Assembly: GCA_019914995.1 (NCBI GenBank)
Contig: CM034132.1
Location: 6,867,524-6,931,523, forward strand
Direction of reading: 5' to 3'
Origin: Acanthochlamys bracteata
Lineage: Eukaryota; Streptophyta; Magnoliopsida; Pandanales; Velloziaceae
Length of the DNA: 64,000 bases
In this document: positions 10,142 to 21,884 of the stretch, piece by piece
Layout: every line of letters starts with the position of its first letter
Position numbering within the stretch: position 1 is the stretch's first letter
Notes under the pieces: model-generated
What the model saw: the letters and a program-made list of their open reading frames with translations, nothing else
What the model was told of the DNA's origin: nothing
The model's database searches: none
Program-made: the position numbers and the translations under genes

Positions 10142-11530
10142 GAAGAGATATATAATTTGTATAGCTAGGCGATTGTGGTTAACTTGAATCTGGTTAATGG
10201 TGATTTGATTGGATTGTTTTGTCTTCTTTATTTATTTATTTATTTTGTGCTTGCGTGTGGTACGTGTCTTCACCAGCAAGGTTTTGAGCTAGTTGGTATA
10301 ATATATTGAGGGTTTGGTGCAAGAATTTTTTGGAAGGGCGATTGATTATTGGGAATCATTTCAGCATGAATTGATGAAGCAATCGAGATCTTGATTATCT
10401 GTAGGTCAGTATCCAAATATGTCTCTCTATTAGATTTCAATTTCGGTGGCTTTCGAAGGGTTAGTGTTTGTGGTCTTTCTCATCTATATATTTCTTAGTT
10501 TCTTGTATTCGTTCATACTTCTTTATGTTATTATGAAATTTTGTTGCTAGGTTTTTCATTAATCTACTGTTGATCGATGTTTATAATACTAGTATTTAAC
10601 TTCTAGACATATGAGAAGTTTTCTCCGCAATAGTTACATTTTAGTTCATTAATTTCTTTTGTTCTAGATTGACTACTAATGGCATCCATTAGCATCTTCT
10701 GATTAGGCTATTAGTTAATCTTCCTCATAATTGTCTGTTCTTGTTGTCTAAGGGTAGTTGTTTAGTTCTTTTAAACAAGAGTTATTGTTTTGTTTGTTCA
10801 ATAGTGTGTGCTAAACTAGTAAGCTAGTTTAAGATTTTGTCGATTATATTTACATGCAATTAAAGCATCACTCTACTTCCAAAGACTAAGTTGATCTTTA
10901 TATCTCTCAATTTGGTCATATCTCTTAGTTTGGATAGGTAATAAGATGGTCAGCATATTCGAAATTATGAATACAGTCTGATCTAAATATCTTGCTCAAA
11001 ATATCAAGTTTAATGGCAAAATTTGCTTGCTAATTGTAGGTCTCACTCTGGGTGTGTGTTTTGTTTAAGACACGAGCGCATATATAGTATGCCTTGACAA
11101 TTGTAAGTTCTACTTTCACTCATTTTCTGGTTATAGTTGATAATCCAACTAGTAAGCTTTTGTGTATGATTTTCTTCTTTTGTCATATAGACTCATTTGG
11201 TGATCTGGAAGATTTAAGTTTGTTGCTTTGCTTCAACTCTCTATGTTATATTTGTTAAGCTCTTCATGATCCTAGAGGTTCTATGAATTTAAGATTATCA
11301 CTTTTGTTTTAATAATGATTACAACATGTTGGGTTCAAAGTAAGATAAAGGTATAATAGGGGTGAATGCATTAGCATGAGGAGACTGTACATTTAGCTAC
11401 GGATTTCTTTTGTATCTTTATTGATTTTTATGGAAAGTTGATAGATATTTCATTCCTACAGGAAGATAGCAAGCAATTGATTAATCGCAAGTTTTTCAGC
11501 CTATTAACAAAGACGGAAGGAGCATTAGAG

Positions 11531-13802
11531 TTGTCAATAATATTAAAATTTTATAAGCAGTATCAGAGATGCTTTTGACGGAAGGAGCAATTATGAACAA
11601 AAATTGTTGTAGATCAAATCTCTATATTTTTCATTCAATGAACCATCAATGTAATTATTCTTCTACTTTGGATATATGAAACAAAATAAATGAACTTGAA
11701 TTGAAAAAAAGATATAAGATTTATCTCAAATAAATAAAATGTAAGATAGTTAGAGACACTACTTGAAAGTTTTAGTGCAACAACACTAATATTAAAATAT
11801 TTCATTATATCTACAACAGTACATATTAATAAAAATATATTATTTGATGAAGAATTATTTAGCGAATATCGAATGTGTTGTGAGTTCTACTTTTTACAAA
11901 CATTGTTTGAGTATCTATTGTACTAGTGGTATGAATTTTAGCCAACAGTTCATCTGTAAAAATGTCTTTAGTCTAGTATCAAAACATAATTGTTGATAAA
12001 AAAGTTTCAAACATATATTATAAAATATAATACTGTACTAAGAACTATTTACAATTTAAATTAGAAAGCCTTTTAAAAAAGTTGGGAGATTTTCATAAAT
12101 TAGTTATCGATTTGCTTCCCTTACACGACTCAAGAACACTACTGACCAACATCCAACGGACACGAAATCCTTACCATCTAACTTACCACTTCAAAGATTT
12201 ATTTCGGGTAAATTTGTTTCTTTGCCTGCCTACAGCTTACCTATAAATATTACTTTATCTTTGCAGTGTTTGTTTGGGTTATTCTATCTTCTTACGTTGA
12301 TCAGCTTCGAGTTCTTGTGGTGGTTGTTTTAAAATCAGGTAGTTTGACATTTAGGAAACCATATTGAAGAGATAAACATTTTGTAGAGCTCAGCGATTGT
12401 GGTTACCTTGAATTTGGTTGCTGGTGATTTGAGTGGATTCTTTTGTCTTCTTCTTTTTCTTTTTCTTTTTTCTTCTTTTTTGTTTTTGTTTTGTGCACCG
12501 ATGCGTATTAATTCTCTTCACCAACAAGGTTTCGATATCTACTTGGCATAAAATATCAAGGGTTTGGTACAAGATTGTTTGAGAAGGGCGATTGATTATT
12601 GGGAATCATTTCAGTATGAATTGATGAAGCAATCTCTCGATTATCTGTAAGTCGGTATCCAATTTGTCTCTCTATTAGATTTCAATTTTGGTGGCTTTCG
12701 AAGGGTTAGGGTTTATGGCCTTTCTCACCTATATATTTCTCAATTTCTTTTCTTCGTTCATACTTATTTGTGTTTTTGTGAACTTTTGCTGCTAGATTTT
12801 TCATTAATCTGCTGTGGATTGATGCTAATAATACTGCTGGACATATGACAAGTTTTCTTTCTAACAGACACTTTTTCGTTCATTGATTTCTTCTTTCCTA
12901 GATTAACTACTAATTTCATCCAATAACATCTGCTGATTAGGCTATTATTTAATCTTCCTCACAGTTGTATGTTCTTGTTGTCTAGGGATAATTGTTTAGA
13001 TCTTTTAAACAGGTCTTGTTGTTTTGTTTCTTCAATTGTATGTTTGCTGAACTATTAAACTAGTTCAAGATTTTGTCGATTATATTTACATGCAATTAAA
13101 GCATCACTCTACTTCCGAAGACTAAGTTGTCCTTCATATCTCTCAGTTTGGGTAGGTAACAAGTTGGTCAGCAAATTAGAAATTATGAATACAGTCTGAT
13201 GTAAATATCTTGCTCAAAATATCAAGTTTAACTGGAGGAATTTCCTTGCTGATTCTAGGTCTCACTCTGGGTGCGTGTTTTGTTTAGGACATGAGCGCAT
13301 TTATAGTATGCTGACAATCGTACTGTAAGTCCTTCCTTCACTAATTTTTGGTGATAGTTGATAATCTAACTAGTAAGCTTTTGTGTACAGTTTTTTTTTT
13401 CTTTTGTCATGGCAACTCATCTAATGATCTTGAGGATTTAACCTTATTGGTTTGCTTCGACTCTCTATGTTATATTTGTTAAGCTCTTCATTATCCTAGA
13501 CGTCCTGCAAAGGGAAGAGTATCACTTTTATTTTAATAATGAATACGACATGTAGGGTTCACAGTAGAATAAAGGTACAAGTAGTGAGTTGCAGCTTTTG
13601 TGTTGTGATATTTTGTTAAAGACTGACAATTGAATAAGGGAGAATGAATTAGCATGACTAGACTGTATGTTTTACTGCAGATATCTTTTGTCTTCATTTG
13701 ATTGTTATGGCAAGATGATAGATATTTCATTCCAAGAGCAAGATAACAAAAAGTAGATTAACTACAAGTTTTCATGCTATTAATAAAGACGGAAGGAGTA
13801 CC
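11531..13802 (+). repeat. Direct duplication, copy B
   Basis: Second copy of the segment described at 7238-11530, about 2.27 kb, uninterrupted. It keeps the TATA-like block near 12240 and carries the empty insertion site of the solo LTR. It includes a pyrimidine-rich run at 12443-12480. No coding frame of note. Confidence 0.75.
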
Positions 13803-15636
13803 ATTTTGTGCTATCTTTCATGATCCATTAGTCATTTCAATTTTCAGATTCCATCTTCAAGTTAAGAGTTTTGACTTTCATAGTTTTCTTATTGGTCTGA
13901 GTTGAGGTAGCAATTGACACTATAGTAAGCAGCACTTAAAGACAGTTTTAGGTCATCCAACAAAGGCTCCTATAGCTGAGTAGGGAATGAGGTTTCTAAT
14001 TTGTGATTTTCATTGACTAATTGACACATATGTTTTGTTAACTTGACCAAATGTCTAGTATAGTGATGAATCTTAGTTAACTTGTGCAATACTGCATGCC
14101 AACTTGTGATGCTGTAGTTCTGTTTAGTGCATCATTATGTTTTGAATTATTGTAGATTGGTGACACTTTGTTTGTCACATCTATCATATGTGAGTTCTTG
14201 TAACATAATTCTTGATTGTTCTTTGTACTTTTAAGTTAGATTTTGATATTTGGTGTAATTTGATATATTGGAGTTGATTTGCATGTTCTTGCGTTTCTGT
14301 GTAGTTGTAATCTTTTTTTTTTACTACACCAATCCTGTTTTCAGTCTTTTGTTAGGGTTTCGACGAACTCTATCACAGGGATGGAAGTTGCAAGGAATCA
14401 AAGAATTTTTCTCCTGTTGCCGGGTTTATAAAGATCTCATGAAATTCCAGCACTCAAGGTTTACATCTGTGAATTTTGTTTTAGTTGATGGAGTACTCTT
14501 TCTTCTAATGTTCTTTGGTTTATGATATTCATTTGAAGACTGTGAATTTAAGAGCGGTAGAATGCATTAGCATGACTATAAGTCTAGATGCACATTTCTT
14601 TTTCAACTTCACTTGATTTTTATGGCAAGCCAATAAATATGCTACTGCTAGAGCAAGACATTAAACAATTAGTTTAAGCACAAATTTTAGTCTATTTGGA
14701 TAGCAAGCCTTCAACATGGTCAAGTTTCTTGTTTGGTAAGTTGTTATAGCAGTTATTTTTTAAAGAATGAAATCATGTTTAGGCTTTTCATTTTGCTATA
14801 CTGTTATACATCTGAGTTTCATCGAGTTGTAGGGCAATCTAAAAGTAGGTGAAGCTGAAATAATTGTGAAATAGGTTTGGTTTGGGATGTTCATTTGAAG
14901 ACTTGTAATTTAACATGGTGGGAATGATCTACCATGACTAGATTGTAAGTCTTGCTGCACGCATTTATTGTAACTTCTTTAAAACTTAGACGGCATGCTA
15001 AAAATGTTTATTAGCAGGACAGCAAACAATTGATTTAAGCTCAAGTTTCAAGCTATTTCGTAGCAAGCTTTCAACATATTTGTGAAGTATCTAGTATTAG
15101 TAAGTTGTTGTAGTAAATATAAGAAGAATAAGACCATGTTTATGCTTTTCTCTTTGCAATATTGTTATAGATTTGATTGTGATGACTGCACTAGAGTTGT
15201 AGGGTGATCGGGAAGTATGTGAAGTTGAAATATTGTGGAGCATGTTTGGGTTTCCTTGAATCCGCACTCAAAGTTTAGGTCATGATTATAAGAACGTATG
15301 GATGACTTGGTCTACTTTTAATGAAACTAGATTTGACATGTTTGCGGAGCCTTAATGAGAAGGGAGAATTTTTTTTATTTCTCTGACATTTCTCGTTTGC
15401 ATTACTTGCTAGATTTCAGGAATTTATCTTGTATGAGAGTATTATTGCAGTTAACTCAACGAGCAGTTCATGTGGATTTTGCATGTGTTATCATATGAAG
15501 GCACATAAGTGTCTAGACTTGTGTTTGTTGCTATTTTGTGATTTCCGTCGTCTAGTTAGACACATATTTTTTGTTACCTTGGCCAAAATGTCTAGTGTAT
15601 TGTTGATATTAGTTAATTTTTGAGGTAATGCATCAT
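13803..15636 (+). other. Unassigned DNA with internal duplications
   Basis: No gene recognised. Parts of 14100-15560 are similar to 20400-21190 on the far side of the copia insertion, for example GGATGGAAGT-GCAAGAAT near 14380 and 20630, and GAGCAGTTC-TGTGGATTTT near 15460 and 21130. Short stretches bounded by TTTCAG or TGTTAG and CAAG-GT look like exons, but the frames differ between copies. Possible remains of a duplicated host gene. Strand is uncertain. Confidence 0.35.
14523..15245 (+). repeat. Tandem pair, about 364-bp unit
   Basis: GATATTCATTTGAAGACTG at 14525 recurs as GATGTTCATTTGAAGACTT at about 14889, and both are followed by the same series of landmarks (CATGACTA-A, AGCAAGC-TTCAACAT, GTTGTAGGG, GTGAA-T-G). 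A core of about 150 bp (GCATTAGCATGA and onward) also occurs near 11368 and 13650 in the two large duplicates. Confidence 0.6.
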
Positions 15637-16325
15637 GGGATAAAACCGTCTCTCTAATATTTAACATAATATGTAGAGTATGGAGAGGAAATCAAAATTT
15701 ATCCCTCTCTTATGTAAAAATAGTAAGAAACCACAAAATAGAGCAATATTTTGGCAAATACTCGAGGCATGAAAAACATCACAATCGTAAGTGCATCAAT
15801 ATAAGCAATTTACATGAAAAATCTCCTCAATGCGAAAAGTAAAAATCACAGCAATCAATAAACCTCCACTAACATAATAATGGGAAACACATGTTCTCTC
15901 TAGTTAAAACTAGAGGCATATAATCATATATCTTGAAATTTAATAATTTTGGCAAACCGTAAAAGAGAATTGAAGAGATCTCAACAAAACTGGTATCTTC
16001 ACAAACATGCACGAATCTATGCAGACAAACTCCAGATATGATCTCCATCATTCATAGTGAAGAACTATTCGTCGGGAACATGCTGGCCAAATTTCAGCTG
16101 AATATAACATCAAATCGATTTTTATTCGGCATTTGGTCAAAGTGGACAGCAAGACAAACTCTTCTTCTATTTTCTCTTTTCTCTGTTCTTGGTGGCTGCT
16201 GGATGGGATTACAAAAATCCCTTAAATTCATTTAAAAGGTGAAAGGATGATTATGTCCTTACCTCTTCACATGGGCTTACCCAGTGGCTTTGGGCCACCT
16301 CCACAAAGATGAAAAATGCCTAACA
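15637..16325 (-). repeat. 3' LTR of the Tork-like element
   Basis: About 689 bp. It aligns with 19691-20394 along its length, with many differences and small indels. Shared blocks include ATATTTAACA-AATATGT, CGAATCTATG, AAAGTGGACAG-AAGACAAACTCTTCT and GGGCCACCTCCACAAAG. It ends CCTAACA, followed by the polypurine-tract complement ATCTCTCCCTTTTCG. Confidence 0.85.
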
Positions 16326-16341
16326 AATCTCTCCCTTTTCG
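16326..16341 (-). other. Polypurine tract of the Tork-like element
   Basis: The element strand reads CGAAAAGGGAGAGATT directly against the 3' LTR start TGTTAGGC. Confidence 0.7.
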
Positions 16342-16469
16342 ATTATGTGGAGAAAGTCGCCATCTCGGTGATCAAATGACAAATTTCAAGCTATTCTCTC
16401 AGTAGTCTCTTTGTCAATATATCAGAGCCATTGAGATCGGTGTGAATCTTCTCAACTCAATACAAGTTG

Positions 16470-17010
16470 TCATTGGGAGCATTTTAGCAAATGATATCTC
16501 ACATCACTATGTTTTGATCTTGCATGAAATGTAGAATTCTTATCTAGGCGAATTGCGTTTTGATTACACAAAGTAGCACATAAAGCTGTTGTTCGATTCG
16601 AGTTCATGAATAAACTTTTCATCCATAGAAACTCTTTACCAACTTCAGTTGCTATAATATACTCTGTCTCCGTCGTAGAACATGCAACATATTTTTGCAG
16701 TCTGCAAGATACGGCTCCACTTGAGAATGTAATCAAATAATCCGAAGTAGACTTTCGATAATCAACATCTCCCACCATATTTGAATCAGTGTAGCCAACA
16801 AGCACTAGTTTCCACCTCTAAATGTGATTATCAAATCAGTAATACCTCGTAGATATCTCATAATTCACTTCACTACATCCTAATGCTCTATTTCTGGATT
16901 TGACAGAAAATAGCTAACAATACCAGCTTCACAAGCCATGTCTAGCCTCGTGCCATACAGAAAAGCAGTCTTGATATCTATCTGCTCAATTTTCAAATCA
17001 AGACTATTTG
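16470..17010 (-). pseudogene. Copia RNase H with a deleted RT
   Basis: 16805-16470 is an open frame with VGYTDSNMVGDVDYRKSTSDYL, CSTTETEYIIATE and HARSKHSDVRYH, which is copia RNase H. Immediately upstream, 17004-16925 encodes an EQIDIKTAFLYGT segment, the start of the RT palm (normally DVKTAFLHG). Only about 40 codons separate the two, so most of RT, including the catalytic YVDD box, is absent. The element could not copy itself. Confidence 0.8.
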
Positions 17011-18057
17011 CTAAACTAAGAACCACACAAACATATGACATCTTAACAATAAGAGAATCAAAATTAATATCTTTCTTTTGCCTGAACCTTTTGACAACTA
17101 GTATAGCTTTACACCCACATATTCTGGGAATTTCTTTTTCCCTTAGGTAATTCTACCAACTCAAAAGTGTTATTCTCACATAACGATTTCATCTCATGTT
17201 GCATAGCCTCAAACCACACTTTCTTATTTTCATCTTCCATAACCTCTACATAACAGTCGGGCTCTTCCCTGTCATTCAGTAAGACATACTTATTAACAAA
17301 ATAGCGATTGGAAGGTTGTCAATCTTTGCTAGACTTTCTGAGTGGAACCTCTGTATTATCTCTATTCGGACATGTGACACTAATGACTGCTCATAAGTAT
17401 TATCATTCACCTCAACCTGTGTAGGCATTCCAATATCACATGTATCATGCTGGTTATTCTGAACTTTATTTTCAATTTGTACTGGCACATGCGTAAGAGG
17501 AAGTGGATCCAAGTTAACTAAATCATCAGTACATCAGAGAACTTAAATATGTGTTTTCTTATTATCACGTATTGTCTGATTCTCCACAAACACAACATCT
17601 CGATTTCTGACAACTTCATCTACAATTTGTAACTCAACTCATATGTCCATAACTGAGGAATACACACTATATTGTCTTCACATTAAGCTTAGACCTTTCA
17701 TATTTGGAAATATGCACAAAAGCTAAATATCTAAAGATGAGCAAGTGATCATATAAAACATCCTTTTCTGACCAAACATTATCTGAAGCATCAAAATATA
17801 GAGCAACACATGGTGTGAGAATTAAAACATGCACAACTATACTCATAGCTTCGCCCTAAAAGGAATTTGGTGATTGTGCTTATGAAAGTAAACATCACAT
17901 CCTTTCAACTAATGTTCCTATTTATTCTCTCAGCTAAACCATTCAACTGAGAAATCTTAAAATATATTTTTTAATGTCTAATGCCATACTGTTTACAATA
18001 CTCATAAAAAAAGTTAGAGAATACTCACCCTCTTGTAAGTTCTAAGGCATTTAAATT
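17011..18057 (-). pseudogene. Copia integrase tail and RT N-terminal region, eroded
   Basis: An open frame at 17512-17276 encodes a polar, low-similarity stretch of the kind that links integrase and RT in copia polyproteins. Around it, short pieces in different frames match the integrase C-terminus and RT start, but stops and frameshifts are frequent. Identification is by position more than by sequence. Confidence 0.5.
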
Positions 18058-18440
18058 TCAAACCAATTTGCCTTTCAAATAAAAATTGAAATTGTTTAAA
18101 CACATCCAATACTTAAGCTTTCGTTTTAAGGCATAGACCCACGTCTTCCTTGAATGATCATCAATAAAAGTCACAAAATAAAGAGAACCACCAAGTGTTT
18201 TCATTTTCATAAGTCTACAAACATCGGAATATACTAAATCAAGTATACCTGACTTTTTTGAAGGAGGGGATGTCTTAAATGCAACTATGGTTTGCTTTCC
18301 TGGCAAGGTGCACACTTCTTCAATGATGCATTCTTCATTCCAAAAGGAGATTCTTCTTAGCCAAAAATTTAGAAGCCCTTCTCACTCATATGACTAAGTC
18401 TATTGTGCTAAACTTTAATCGTACCATCACTATCAACTGC
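18058..18440 (-). pseudogene. Copia integrase N-terminal part
   Basis: 18315-18058 encodes LDLVYSDVCRLMKMKTLGGSLYFVTFIDDHSRKTWVYALK, the copia integrase core with catalytic Asp residues in YSDV and FIDD. Upstream (to about 18440) are remains of the GAG-pre-integrase zinc domain (RLSHMSEKGF-like). The zinc-binding Cys pair is altered (CTLPGK in place of the usual C-x2-GK form). Confidence 0.78.
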
Positions 18441-18724
18441 ATTGATAAAAGAAAGTGATGAATTATTTCTGCGTCTAGCCACAACCATAGAGTATTTAGT
18501 CAATTTCTACCGATCATCGCTGAAGGTGTTACAAAATCTCTCATTGTGAAGCTTACCTATAAAGAACACATTCAACGAAGGTCAAAAATTTGTTTAACAT
18601 TTTTCAGAGTTAGAGTGATACCATTGTTTGTCTCTAAGCATATATCTCCCATGCTAATGGCTTTAGCTAAGCCATCATTATCCATCCCAACACTTCCTAT
18701 ATCATCAGATCTCTAAGATGCAAA

Positions 18725-18990
18725 TTAATTCTTCGAAGATATAGCATGAAAGGATGCACCACTGTCAATCACCCAACTCGTCTCATGATAAACAAAATTG
18801 ACAACATCATGATCATACAAAATAAGAAAGTCATTTGTGACAGTAACAACTTTGTCAACCTTATTACCAACACTCTTTTTCGTTTCCTTACTCTTATCAT
18901 TTTCTATGTCCATTTTCAATTTATGACAATATTTCTTTATGTGCCCCTTTAGACCATAGTGATGATAACATCAACAAATCTGTTGGACTT
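18725..18990 (-). pseudogene. Copia protease and gag zinc knuckle
   Basis: 18919-18725 ends with TSWVIDSGASFHAISSKN, the copia protease active site with catalytic Asp. Just upstream (about 18990-18912) GLKGHIKKYCHKLK is the second half of a CCHC zinc knuckle. The preceding residues read CYHHY, so the second Cys has been lost. An in-frame stop sits a few codons before the knuckle. Confidence 0.75.
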
Positions 18991-19690
18991 GATTTTACTT
19001 TTGTTTCTATTCTTCGGACATCTACTTTTACTCATCCCTTATCATTCTGTAAGTAAGACGTCTGACTGCGAAGAGAAACCCTATGACTTTCTTCTCATCT
19101 ACTCATCCAGTACACTTCTCTTAGCCAAATCCATACTTATGACACCATCTGAAGCTGAGTTAGACAAAAACATATTAAATGTCTCCTAGGAGTCCAATAA
19201 TGTACCAAAGAGCTATAAACCCTACACTTCATCATTAAACTTGATATTCATACCAGTCAACTGACTAATAATATCTTGAAATGCATTCAAGTGTTTCGTC
19301 ATAAAAGTTCCATCTTAATATTTCAAATTCATCATCTGTTTAATCAAAAATAGCTTATCATACCAAGTTTTTTTAGCATACAATTACTCAAGTTTGTTCT
19401 ATAAAGTGCTTGCATTTTTCTTATCACTAACATGGTTTAAAACATTATAATCTACTCATTATCTAATAAAACCACATACTTGCTTATGAGCTAAGCTCTA
19501 TCTAGTTTTATTTACAAGCTTTTTTTCACTAAATATTGTTAAATAATAACCTTTCATATATAACAAATATTTCGCCTTTTTTTTTCACAGATGGTAATTT
19601 GAACCATTCAAATTAACCATTCTACTTGTATTAGCTTTCATATTTCACCACAAGGCGCAAATCAACTAAACCAAGGCGCTGGTAGCAATA
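18991..19690 (-). pseudogene. Copia gag remnant (capsid region)
   Basis: Minus-strand pieces in several frames lie where gag should be, between the zinc knuckle and the 5' LTR. No long open frame remains on this strand. The start codon and primer-binding site (GCTACCAGCGCC-like on the element strand at about 19675-19686) are degenerate. Confidence 0.5.
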
Positions 19691-20394
19691 TGATTGGATG
19701 AACAATTTTTACCAATATTTAACACAATATGTTGAGCATGCGGCGTTATCTCTTTTGTGTAAACCTATTAAGAAACCACTAAAGAGAGTAATATTATGGC
19801 AAACACTCAAGGCACGGAAATCACAATAATTGCAAACACATCAACACAAGCAATTATGTGGAAAATCTGCACAACACGAGAAGTAAAAACCACGACAACA
19901 AATAAATTTTCACTATTACAATAATGGAAATCACAAGTTCTTCTAACTAAAACTATGTGCATACAATCATATATCTTACGATACTACAATCTTGTTACAC
20001 ACTTTAAAAGAGAATTAGAGAGATCTCGCCAAAATCGGTGGCTCCACAAACACGCACGAATCTATGTGTAGGAAATCCTAATACAATCTTCACCGTTCAG
20101 ATTGAAAAACTATATGCCGAAAACACGCTGACCAAATTAGCTCAATTGGTGTCAAATTGGCCTTCATCCCGCGCTTCATTAAAGTGGACAGTAAGACAAA
20201 CTCTTCTCCTATTTTTCTCATTTCTTAACACTTGGTGGCTATTACATGGGGTTTCAAAAACCCCTTAAAATTCATTTTCAAAAATCCCTTAAAATTTATT
20301 TAATAGGTGAAAGGACTATTATGACCTTACCACTTTGCATGGACTTACCCATGTAGTTTTGGGCCACCTCCACAAAGGTGGAAAATGCCCAACA
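19691..20394 (-). repeat. 5' LTR of the Tork-like element
   Basis: About 704 bp, from TGATTGGATG to CCCAACA. It pairs with 15637-16325. A short internal duplication is visible near 20264-20303, where AAAATCCCTTAAAAT-like sequence occurs twice. Confidence 0.85.
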
Positions 20395-21870
20395 CTGCAT
20401 TTTGCATGCCAGCTTGTAGTGTTCTAGTTCCATTTGGTGTATCTTTATGTTTTGAACTTTTGTAGGTAGGTGTCTTTTTTTTCTTCATTTTGCACTCAAT
20501 TTAGATTTGCATATTTGGAATACTTTGATATAATGGAGTGCTTTTTTATATTATCCTTTTTGTGTATAGTTGTAATATTCATTTTAGTACACTAGTGTTG
20601 TTTTAGTCTTTTAAGGGGTTCGGATGGAAGTAGCAAGAATTGGAGAGTTTGCTCCTGCTTTTCGGTTTCAAAGATCTTAAACAATTCCTGAATTAAAAAT
20701 TTTACATCTAGCAATTTTGTTTTATTTGATGGAGCACTCTGTCTTCTTTTGACCTTGTGGTTGGAGTACTCTTTCCTAACTTTCATGTTTAGGCTTTTCA
20801 CTTTGCTAAATTGTTATGAATCGAATGTTATGCATGTGGTGGAGTCGTAGGATAATGAGGGAGAAGGTGAAGTTGAAGTATTGTGAAATAGGTTTGGGTT
20901 TCCTTCAATCAGTACAAAGTCAAGTCGTGATTGTTAGAGGGTATGGATGAACTAACTTATCTTTAAGTAAATTGGATTTTGCTTGTCTGCGGGTGATAAG
21001 AAGGGAGAAGTTTTTGTTTTTCTTTTAAATTTTTTTGTATTTTTTAAAAGATTTTCATGTTTGGACGCTTGCTGGTTTTTAGGAGTTCATCTTGAAGGAG
21101 ACTACTATTACAGTTGACATCAGTGAGCAGTTCGTGTGGATTTTCACGTTGTTTTCATGTGGATGGCATATATGCGCATAGCTATTCTCAAGGAGCAAGC
21201 CAAAATGCTGTCAAGGTAATCTCCTTGGGGGATGGCTACCCAAAGATATTTTGTTGATTAACTTTAAGTCCTGGTTGAGTAGTAGTTTCTTACAAATTCC
21301 TTAAACAGGGGTGCTATGTATGGCTTATGACTCATATGGAACTTAGTACGTAGTTTTTGATTAGTTGATAAATGGATCGGTGGAGAAGGAGATAGTGTTG
21401 TTGTAGTGCATTAATCCAATTGTGGGAAAAGAAACTACGGATGGGTTTTTCGAGATATCATCGCCCACAATATTCATGCACGAGATGAGAAGCTGCAATA
21501 CTGGAAGGGATTTCTTAACTCCTTGTGTTTCATACATGAGAATATTTTAACCTATTGGTGGTTGAATTTGAACTCGATTTATATTCTTTTTCAGAAGTTG
21601 GGATGAACTACCGTAGTGGTGGATGTTTCAATGAATTGGAGAAGTTTTATGGGCTATCACCATTAGCATTGGACAAATTAGCAGCTCTTTTTTGACAAAA
21701 TATTAGCTTTTGTTGAACCATGCTTTGATTATTGAACTTTTTATAGTTAGTGTTTCAAACAGCATTTCGTTGTTGTTTGTAGATTGATATGGAGGAGAAC
21801 TCTTCACAAGGAGGAGGAGCTAGCACTCAAGAAGAGGGACAATAAGAGACCAACAATTCAGTGGCTGAAA
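20395..21870 (+). other. Unassigned DNA, continuation of 13803-15636
   Basis: It resumes the sequence interrupted by the copia insertion and contains second copies of parts of 14100-15560. Near the 3' end, an exon-like stretch after TTTGTAG (21781) reads IDMEENSSQGGGASTQEEGQ and a stop. I do not recognise the product and cannot join it to other exons. Confidence 0.3.
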
Positions 21871-21884
21871 GAAAACGTCGATGT

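Larger units (their letters stand above)
7238..11530 (+). repeat. Direct duplication, copy A (split by a solo LTR)
   Basis: 7238-8058 plus 10142-11530 is similar along its length to 11531-13802. Shared landmarks include GGAGCAATTATGAACAAA, a TATA-like block before GCAGTGTTTGTTTGGGTTATTCTATCT, TTTCGAAGGGTTAG, and ACGGAAGGAGCA at the 3' end. Without the inserted LTR it is about 2.2 kb. No frame is conserved. The TATA-like block with the long intron-like tail suggests the 5' end of a transcription unit (promoter, untranslated exon, intron). That is inference. Direction is assigned from the TATA block. Confidence 0.75.
15637..20394 (-). mobile_element. Ty1/copia element, Tork-like, decayed
   Basis: Two LTR-like repeats (15637-16325 and 19691-20394) flank about 3.4 kb of minus-strand coding remains in the order gag zinc knuckle, protease, integrase, RT fragment and RNase H, which is the copia order. 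The left boundary shows TGCAT at 15630-15634 and the right shows TGCAT at 20396-20400, a plausible target duplication displaced by a base or two. The coding region is heavily mutated and the RT core is missing. Tork-like assignment is from the WVIDSGAS and RNase H motifs and is tentative. Confidence 0.85.

Noticed and set aside
12390..12572. Minus-strand frame with a run of Lys codons
   Set aside because: It is the complement of a pyrimidine-rich tract and has no protein features. The equivalent in the other duplicate is not open.
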